From Sordaria brevicollis (lineage: Eukaryota; Ascomycota; Sordariomycetes; Sordariales; Sordariaceae), in the NCBI GenBank assembly GCA_033439795.1, contig JAUTDP010000016.1, forward strand, positions 744,001 through 808,000: a stretch of DNA of 64,000 bases, in the 5' to 3' direction. The translations under genes and the position numbers were made by a program. Position 1 is the stretch's first letter, and every line of letters starts with the position of its first letter. This document shows, piece after piece, positions 56,135 to 64,000 of this stretch. The notes under the pieces are model-generated. The model did no database searches and had not been told where the DNA came from. It saw only the letters and a list, made by a program, of their open reading frames with translations.

Positions 56135-58640
56135 AGCGAGTTGAGGGTCTTTTCCGACGTGCGCTAACTTGGATGGCATCACCGACTAGTTCACCGCCTG
56201 AAGACAACAATGCAAGAGACACTCGGCCGTTGAGAGATCGTCGATACAAGATGCTATGAATAACTTGATCGCGGAAGATCTTCGGGCAAGGGGAGCATGT
56301 TTTCCACGACAGCCGCGAAGAAAATCGACGAACCAAGCCCGAGAAGTAACCGAACATGTTGATGTCGTGTGAAGTCAACAGATGGTGAAAGTTACGACCG
56401 AGCTCATCCGGCACGGTAAACCCGAAAGTTACGCGCCAAGCCCCACAGAAGTACCGCACCAGCCACACTTTTATCTCCACACTCTGTAGCCGCTATCGAT
56501 AAGCAAACCTCTCCACCTCCACCAAATACTGTACCCTGGCGTACTGTACCCACCAGCCCCAACCTGCTCATTCCACACCGTGGGGTTTCCTCATCTCTCA
56601 CACTTTGTTGACAAGCCAGCGACACGCGAATTGACGATCGAGGAGCTCATCCCGACATACCCGATCACGATCAACGACAGTCACTGCAGTCAAACTATCG
56701 AAAAATCCGGGCAGGGCTGAGAAGGAGATCTGCTTCAGCCCTCTTTTGACCATCTCAGCTGAATCTGTAATATTTTCTGCATCCTCCATCTTCCATTCTC
56801 CATTCTCCATCTCCCATTCTGATTCTCCATCTCATCGCCGGCCATCTCCTATCGCCTTCTCGCAAGCCAGCCCCAGCCTCATTCAGCCGCCTGCAACAAC
56901 CTGGCATCAGGGGGGTTTGTTTACTTTTTGCTTAGCTCGTATGTACATCTCGGACCACTTCACAATTTGACCACCCTTTGCTCACTCTTTCTCCAGTATT
57001 CTAGCTCCATACAAACGGATCCGCTGTGCGCAACAAGCACTCAAGAGAGACAAGACAGTTGAAGAAACTTTCTGATTCTCACGGCTATCTCCGCCCTCAC
57101 TTCTCTCCATTGGGATCCTCCCAAACCGGCTTAAGACGGCTCTCACCACAGCACCGAGTACGGAACGACGCCTCTCACTGTCAAAATCCGTGCGGTTGTG
57201 ACGGACGGCAATCCCCGTGTCCGGCGACCTCGTCATCTCCACTCCCGTCTTCCCCGAAAGGTTGTGGGAAAACCAAGAAGCCAAAGTCTGCTTTTGGCCC
57301 CCGCTTCGGTCTTGGAACCCCCGGCACGGCCCCTCCCACGCTCTCCGCCGCCGGTACTTTTCCAGGCAACAAAGCGACGACCAGTTGCTTTTTAGGGGTC
57401 CTCGACTTCTCGTAAGCAGGGGCTCCGCAGTCGGCCAGGTCCGTTAGACTCCGGGTAACCCGGTACATAGCCGGCCAAACGCCTCAACGTACACGTGAAG
57501 AAGCAGTCAGGCTTTTTCATTTGCTTTGGGAAAATTGAGAGGATACTGAGGCCTCTCTTGGCTTGCAAGTCTTCCCACTCGGTATTCGGGCTAAACCAAG
57601 AAAAGGTTCTAGATCCTTTCTTGTCTTGGTGGTGCGGCTCATTCCCTGAATAAGATTCTGACCTCGTCCGATTTCTTGGGATACCAAAAAACGCATCTAG
57701 ACCGCGGTCCTGAACACTTTAGAAAGAGTACTTCCTGACAGACAATTCTCTGAAGAGAAAGACACTGTGCAAAAAAAAAATCTCGATGACCCCGGAAGAA
57801 GCGCGAAACTAAAGAACGCGAATCCCCTCATCCGTCTTCTCTCTCGAACATTTCTCGGCCGGTGCCGTCCTCTTCAGTGCAGTGCCGTTGGCAGCCGAGA
57901 ATCCACTCTTCACGACACTTGAGGCTGTGCCGCCCAGAGAGACATTGGTGGACCGTTGGCATTACGGGAGAATTACTTCGTTCTCACAGGCTTGTGATTA
58001 TCACGAGGCCTCACATCAGCACCTCATTCGCCTGCTATTCCCCAAGTTTCAGCAGCAATTAGCAAAACCTCGGCGTACACCTTACCCACCCGCCACCGCG
58101 CAAACTTGCGTGGATCCCGGAGACCACCGTCACATCCCGTTTTTCGTGTGTGTCTCTTTCTTTCTTTCTTGGGACTTTCTGGGTTTTCCTACCTATTCGA
58201 GCTTCTTACCCCTGCTCACTGAGGGACAAATTCGGATAGCATCTCGTGATCCTCCCTTCTGGAGATCCATATTCAGATCCATAACCAGATCCAGTTTTAT
58301 ATCTGATCCATTTTATCTGATCCATCGATCGAAAGAGAGCAGAGCCGCAAAGACAGACAGACCCCTGTCAGTTTTGCACAACACACCCACCACACACAAA
58401 CTTGACGGCAACCACGAGTTCCCCGACGTCGACGAGAGGAAAGGCTTGCGGATTGGGTCGCTGCGATATCCTGTTACAGCATACCATACCATATCCTTTC
58501 CTATACACAGCGTTCACATCGACATCGCATCCCAGTATACCATATCACACCATCCTATCCCACTCAGCACGCCGATACTCTAACCAAACGCCCTCTTACA
58601 AACCATCACCAATCCCCTCACCTCACACACCACAATCACC
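56135..58640. other. intergenic region, leader of TMEM234 gene
   Basis: A GC-rich stretch at about 57180-57415 has C-ending third positions in one plus-strand frame (57026-57415, product with GTPGTAPPTLSAAGTFPGN) and could be a small exon, but no start, partner exon or domain is convincing. TCCATTCTCCATC-type repeats lie at about 56778-56835, an A run at about 57771-57780, and five GATCCA words at 58264-58325 in the probable 5' UTR. Confidence 0.4.
58264..58325. repeat. cluster of five GATCCA words
   Basis: AGATCCA three times then TGATCCA twice, spaced 12-16 bases, in the probable promoter or 5' UTR of the TMEM234-family gene. It may be a factor-binding array or simply low-complexity sequence. 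Confidence 0.6.
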
Positions 58641-59398
58641 ATGTCAACTACCATCCCAACCCCCTCCCCCCTCCCCATCCCCGGCGGCACAACCAAACCC
58701 CCCCTCCTGAACTACATACTCTCCTTCCTCCTCGTCGGCCTAGCATGGGGTTTCACCACGCCCTTTTTGCGCAGGGCCGCTAAATCTCACAACCCTCCTG
58801 CTCATCCCCTCTTAGAACGCGATTCCGTAAAGAGAAGTGTAGTCAAGAGAAAGACACTTGGAGCGTTCTTTGCGGTAACGGATTTGGTGAAGAACTGGCG
58901 CTATGCGCTGCCGTTGGGGATTAATTTGAGTGGGAGTTTGTGGTTCTTTTTGCTTGTGGGGGGTAGTGGTAGGTGATCATTTTTCCTTTTTCGTGTTGTT
59001 TTGTGAAGTGTGATGGCTGGGTAACACGGTGGAAGGTTGAAGTGAGGATCTGAAGTGAGGATATGCTCTAAAGCGGAGGGAGTGGAAGATCGGGAAGCAA
59101 ACCTACAAGACACAAAAAACAGTAAGAAAGTATGAACGAAAGCTAACCAAGGTCGCTGAATAGAGTTGAGTCTAACAGTCCCCATCGTAAACACCACCGC
59201 CTTCCTATTCACCGTCATTGGCGAGTGGTGGGTTGAGGGAAAAGTTATTAGTCGTGGTGCGTACCCATTTTCCTTTCTCCCTCTCTACCCTAGCAAAGAA
59301 AGATGCTAACGAAGAATCCAAAAACAGAAACCATGCTAGGCATGTTCCTCTGCCTAGGCGGCATCGCGCTTTGCGTCCAGAGTAAGCAAGGTGTTTGA
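58641..59398 (+). CDS. TMEM234-family small membrane protein
   Basis: Three exons, 58641-58968, 59164-59256 and 59328-59398, all joined in phase 1, encode 163 aa. Introns are 195 nt (GTAGGT, GCTAAC, TAG) and 71 nt (GTGCGT, GCTAAC, CAG). Family signatures: LLVGLAWGFTTPFLRRA (first membrane helix and the W-G-x-T-x-P-F-L-R-R motif), NWRYALPLGINLSGSLWFFLLVGGS (second helix), ELSLTVPIVNTTAFLFTVIGEWW (third helix with the V-P-I-x-N motif) and TMLGMFLCLGGIALCV (fourth helix). Members resemble half of a drug/metabolite transporter and sit in internal membranes; the biochemical role is unknown. The N-terminus is Pro/Thr-rich. The length is typical for the family. Confidence 0.88.
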
Positions 59399-60910
59399 GC
59401 GTTAGGCGTTCGGGTCTCTTGGTATATTTAGGTTGCATAGCATCATATCAAGTCTTGGATATATCACCAATGAATATGTTAAGTACAAGGAAAATGAAGC
59501 TATCTTGAACTTTCACCTCCCAACCCTGGCAACAGCAATATCATCACCATGACGCAAACCCTCCGCACCCTCTTGCTCTCATCATAATGACACAATCCCG
59601 CAATCCCTCCCTCGGTGCGACCCGAGTTAGGGTTTCATTTTTCGCAAACGTTTTCAACACTGTTAACACTGTCAAATTTCACAAGTGGCGCTACTGCGCA
59701 CATCGTGAAACGGATTCCTAGTCCCGTCAGCTTCATCAAGCATCCATATCCATGCTTCCTTCCGGTTGTCATGAAGTTTTTTTTTCGGGGTCCTTTTTTT
59801 CACGTGTCAAAAATGTTGTGAATAGGATTCCCTGTCACGTCTGTCTTTCGCCAAGATTCTGGACTGTCGAGACCGCCTAGGAAGTTATGTACTTCACTTG
59901 GCGAAATGCTTACAAGTAACTTGCTTGTTCGGGTTCTGCACGCGCGCGGTAGGTGAGCGCGGTAGGTGATAGTCGGGGACTGTATCGTGGGATTTACCAT
60001 GCCTGTGGGTTGAAAGAAGTTGAGTGAGGTGTGATGTCCCCGTGGTTTATCATGGAATTACCCTGCCTTGAAGACATGTTGAATATTTGTTATCAGTCGA
60101 GTGGGAAGGATCTGGCAGATTTTGATGTTAATCATGTCACAAGTGGTCTGAGGAGGGGGTTTAGTTGGAGATTACTTGTTGAATACTTCATTTTTCACCA
60201 AAACTCTCTGCTTTCCAAGGTATAGAGGTGAATCCCCAATAAGTTAAGTCCCCTGCACCAGGCAGCAACCCTAGATTTTTTTCTCTCCTTCATATCCACT
60301 CCTTGATATCTTTCCTCCACAGGCTCCCAAAGGGCGTCCAAAGAAGTGCCAAAAAGATCATAGGCGTACCGGACGCCGATGAAGCAGAAGGAGAAGCAAG
60401 TATGTACATGCAAGTTTGAAGGACGAAAACAAAAACGAACAAAAAAAGAAACGAAGAAATAACAGCCAAATTGCTGGAGCAAAAGAAGAAGAAAAACCCC
60501 CTTTTATGCCCCTTCGTATGCTTTCCATGCGCAAAAAGGATCCGAACAAAACTGAACGAAAAGCCAGGAAGAACGAAGAACGAAGAACGAACAAAGACCT
60601 CCTCTAACCCCCCCTTTTCGGTGTAACGGTGATGCAAGATGCAACGAAGAGAAAGAAGAACTGTTTGACCAGCAGAGAAGCGAAAGTGTGTGTGTGGTCC
60701 AGTCAGTTGTGAGCCCCCGTTTCAGAGGTCACTGACTGGATTGTGTTGATCGATGTAGTTACCACCTTTTCGGAGGTCATCGTCGTTGGTTGTCGAGGAT
60801 CGGAGGGAAGAGAGGAAGGAGAGAGGACATATCGGCGATATTGTGTCCTCTTCCTCTCATTCTGTTCGCTCGTCGGGTCGAGTCAAGTCGATAGACCGAA
60901 GACCAGTGAC
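59399..60910. other. intergenic between convergent genes
   Basis: No supported gene. A purine-rich stretch (about 60380-60600, GAAGAACGAAGAACGAAC-type) gives Phe-rich spurious frames on the minus strand. Confidence 0.45.
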
Positions 60911-61588
60911 TTAGCACTGACTCCTCGAACGAATCCACCTCTGGACCTGAGCAAGGCTCGGATCCTCATCTATCCAACGGCCCATGCTGATATCGTTCGC
61001 CTGAAGCTCGTTGTAAACCGCCTCGTCGGTGATGTTTGCCAGTTCCTATTTTAGCTTTCAGTCAGCCAACCGTTCTATCCCTCAACCATATCTTTTCAAC
61101 GTGTTTTGGGGAGTACTCACAACCCTCAACTGCCCATCAACCCCCTCCACCGTCGTCCCACCGCCCGCCGCACCACTCAATACCTGCTCCCTCCACCCCA
61201 CCCACCTCTGCGCCGCCGCCTGCCTCAGGTAAATCTTTTGCCCTTCGTGTCTCCTCGCGTAGGCATCCAAAAGAACCTGCTTCAGTTCGGCTTTGGCTTG
61301 CTCATCGGGCCCCGGGCCGGTAGCGCAGGGGATGGAGATGTCGGCCGCGCAGTTCAAGATGTGTTGTCCATCGAGAGCGCACTGACGGAGAGCGGCCCAG
61401 CCTTCGGTGTAATAGTCGTCGGGGTTGGAAGGGGAGGTGGGCGCGGCGGCGATGTAGAATTGGAGGGTGCGGAAGTCGGAGAGGAGCTCGGCGACGCGGG
61501 CTTCGCGGAGGGGGTTTACTGCGGGTTTCTTGTTAGTAGCCGTTTTGGGTTTTTGGTTGGGTATTTGGTTGTCGGTGTTTGGTGGCAT
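60911..61588 (-). CDS. orphan 200-aa protein
   Basis: Exons 61588-61121 and 61045-60911 join in phase 0 across a 75-nt intron (GTGAGT donor, CTGAC branch, ATAG acceptor) to give 200 aa. I recognise no family. The N-terminus is polar and basic (MPPNTDNQIPNQKPKTATNK). It is followed by a predicted helical body with regularly spaced Leu, Ala and charged residues (REARVAELLSDFRTLQFYIAA, DEQAKAELKQVLLDAYARRH, IYLRQAAAQRWVGWREQVLSG) and a helical C-terminus in exon 2 (ITDEAVYNELQANDISMGRW). The body codons are C-ending and G-rich as in genuine genes. The frame is open upstream to 61927, so a longer N-terminus or a 5' exon is possible. No signal peptide or membrane segment is seen. Confidence 0.6.
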
Positions 61589-64000
61589 GGAAGGAAGGAG
61601 TGATGATAGGAAAGAAGGCTTGTAGGGAGTGGTTCTTGCTTTGTTGCTTGTGCTGATTTCGGGTTTCGAAGGGAAAGAACGATGAAGTGTTTTTGGCCGT
61701 GCTTGGTAATTATGAATGCTGGGATAAGAAGGAAGGAGTGACGGAGTGGTGTGCTTGGTAATGCTTGAATTACGGGGCAAGAGCAATGATGTGCCGGAGC
61801 CGAGTGAGTGAACTCCTTGGCCCGGAAACATTATTTGCGATGTTATGATGATGGGATATAGACCCATCAAGACATGGGATTTTCCTTGGTTCCATGGTCT
61901 CGGATATATGTGTGAAGCTTTGTCCACCTCCCCTTTCGGTAAAGTTTTGTGGTGGTGGCGTCCCTAGTACGCACCTGAACCACAATCATGGGTGGGATGG
62001 AGTCTTGGATGGGTGATATGAGTGGTTGTGGACGGCACCGAACGGCACCAGACGGCAGTGGATGATGTGAAAGGGTGTAGGGAAACCCTATAGGGAGTCT
62101 CTGGGACCTCAAAGGGGGGTAGGTGTTCAAGTGTCCTGCCTGTGTGGATAGATCCCAAGGCTCTGGTAGGCCCGGGAAGTGAGTGAAGAGTGGGGAGGGA
62201 GGAGCGGGAAGTGACAATAACAAGGTAGTTGTGAGTGTACTTACGTCCGTCAGACATGGTTGCGGTTGTTGTGTAGTATGGATATTCCCGAGAAGATGGA
62301 TCCTTGGTGGCGATAGGATTTGGACAAATCCTTCAGAGGCAAAAGCTCTTGGGACACGGTAATGGAGAAGGGAAAGAAGGGAGAAACAAGAATAGGGCCG
62401 TCGAGGTATGAAGCGAACTCGGTGAAGGGATGGCTGGTATAGCTGAGAAAGTAAAACCAAGGCAACTGCAAGTCAATGCGAGCTGTGATGAACTGTTGGC
62501 AAGTCTGGAAGAAGGAAGAGATTGGCGGCGGCGTCGTCGGTTAGGTCTTGATCCTGATCGTGATATCCCCTGGACAACTGAAGACTGGAGTCTTGGTGTC
62601 GATGTTCAGATGGCTTGATGCTGCTGAGTGATGGATCATGATGGCAACTTGGGAGGCGATGTTTGAGACCTTTTGTATAAACTCGATTCCATCATCATGA
62701 AAAAAATGAAAGCAAAAACCGTTGATGCCATGTGGAGGAGTGGTGGAGGGTTCGAACGGCATTCCCCCTGACTAGGACCGCGGAGGTAAACCGACCATGG
62801 ATTGCATGTGTGTGTAAAGTGGTACGTAGTTCCCATGTCCGGTCGACAGAAGAAGCCATCACGACTATTCCCGGTCACTGACAACAACCTCATGGCCTCA
62901 TCCCTCACTTTTCCACTCTAGTGTTCCCCGAGCCCAAGGCTCACGCCGGGCCGCATCGTCCACTAACATTGACGAGATGGAGATGGACGTTCGCCATGTT
63001 CATCAGCCGCTCGACCTAAACCCTTGGGCTGGCATGTGTTGTTCCACCAAAGGAAGGGAATGGAAGGGATAGATGCTAGTTCGCGATGTGTGAACCGCTG
63101 CCCGGATGTTGTTGGAGTCATGACTAGCATATTGCAAAAAGACAAAAAGACCCCTACCAAGCTGTAAAGCTGCATGAACTCCATCGTGGAGAGTCACCAA
63201 GAGGGCCATACAAGTTGCGAATCGGGCATCCGATGAGGCCATGAGGCGTCCTGACTTTCCATAACCCAACGCAGGTACAAGTCTTGGGAGCGTGTGGGAA
63301 ACTGTACGGGGCAATGTCACGACGGCCACAACGGCTTTTACTCCACAGGCTGGGAGGACGGGATGGAGTGACTTGTGTAAGGCTAGGGAGACCATGTCTC
63401 GATAACTGTACGGGCCCAACTTCATGATCCTAGTCCACCTGGGAATTGGAGCCGCTGCATGCAGGAGAAGTGGGAATACCGTGGGACCGTGGGTGACGCC
63501 TCATCGTGTTTGGGTCCGATGCCAGATCTTTGGAGCGAGCAGCGGTATGGGGTTGGCGTGGTGACCCTGTCTACCCTGCCACATCTGTCTTGTGCTAGTC
63601 GGAGCCTCGGACGAGTTTGTCGTCAGAGCCTTGTTCAAGCCTCAATATCAAAACCAAAACCCAGAAGAGAGCGGTAAACAGGTCCTTGTGTTGCACCTCG
63701 TGAGCCACTCCGTCACTCCCGTCATCCTGTTCCCAGCCATAACCCAGCATATTTCCAGCCCGTAAGCGCCCCTAATCCAGGAGGACGCCAGTCCTTCCAT
63801 TTTGCTGCCCGCAAGAAAAAAAGGAGGCTCTGTGTTTAGTGTGTGTGTTCTCTTGGATGGTCTTGGCAGCCCGGCTGATGCCCGATTAGGAAAGATAGAC
63901 GAGCCCTCAGCGACGCCACAGACGATTTTCCAGCCGCCTCTTGGCTTTTTTGTTAACAAAGCTCCGTAGCGGTATCCGCAGCAACGAGCGACACTGCAAA
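61589..64000. other. intergenic region at the window end
   Basis: Upstream region of the orphan gene and further sequence without a supported gene. A 197-codon minus-strand frame at 61867-62460 and another at 63003-63425 lack domains and overlap antiparallel frames. I see no RNA gene, repeat array or transposon end. Confidence 0.4.

Noticed and set aside
61867..62460. 197-codon minus-strand frame upstream of the orphan gene
   Set aside because: Pro/Leu/Ser-rich chance composition, and no splice link to the orphan gene could be made; more likely leader or promoter.
62740..62790. GGTTCGAAC B-box-like word
   Set aside because: No A box at the right distance and no cloverleaf.
63003..63425. 140-codon minus-strand frame near the window end
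   Set aside because: No recognised domain; it overlaps other open frames and lacks C-ending codon bias.

Overview
The window reads as euchromatic DNA of a filamentous ascomycete, most likely Neurospora or a close relative in the Sordariaceae. The genes are sparse, have short introns (about 50-75 nt, with a few near 200-425 nt) bearing GT(A/G)NGT donors and CTAAC/CTGAC branch points, and use C-ending codons. Two blocks (about 21.9-25.3 kb and 33.5-39.15 kb) are very AT-rich relics of transposons. Their differences from the parent elements are C-to-T and G-to-A transitions, which is the mark of repeat-induced point mutation (RIP).

Layout. 1-6.3 kb: three diverged paralogues of a small protein with a copia-Gag-like (UBN2-type) fold. 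The intron of the third carries a 358-bp hAT-type MITE with a perfect 8-bp target duplication. 6.8-9.5 kb: an uncertain small gene, then a nicotianamine synthase gene on the minus strand. 13.4-15.7 kb: an ATP-grasp ligase resembling carnosine synthase. 17.0-18.9 kb: a membrane fatty-acid desaturase-type protein. 19.9-21.1 kb: a PaaI-type hotdog thioesterase with a likely mitochondrial presequence. 21.9-25.3 kb: a RIP-degraded pogo/Fot1-class DNA transposon. 26.1-27.6 kb: a membrane-anchored THEM6-like hotdog protein. 27.9-29.6 kb: a secreted, probably GPI-anchored protein with three cysteine modules and a Thr-rich stalk. 33.5-39.15 kb: a complete but RIP-destroyed Ty1/copia retrotransposon with 172-bp LTRs and a CTTTT target duplication. 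44.1-45.0 kb: a secreted DUF3455 protein. 49.8-52.6 kb: an Inn1/Fic1-like C2-domain cytokinesis protein. 55.7-56.1 kb: a 382-bp Mutator-type MITE with a 9-bp target duplication. 58.6-59.4 kb: a TMEM234-family small membrane protein. 60.9-61.6 kb: an orphan 200-aa protein. Long stretches between these (9.5-13.4, 29.6-33.5, 39.2-44.1, 45.0-49.8, 52.6-58.6 and 61.6-64 kb) show no gene I can support.

How the parts relate. There is no convincing operon-like or biosynthetic cluster. The desaturase, the PaaI-type thioesterase and the THEM6-like hotdog protein lie within 10 kb and all suggest acyl-lipid chemistry. Nicotianamine synthase and the ATP-grasp ligase are separated by about 4 kb, but a joint metallophore role is only a guess. 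The strongest unlisted signals are the two non-autonomous MITEs with exact target duplications, the sharp RIP boundary inside both LTRs of the copia element, the triplicated cysteine module, and the Gag-like gene family. Exon boundaries were deduced by eye from splice consensus and reading phase, without transcript data.
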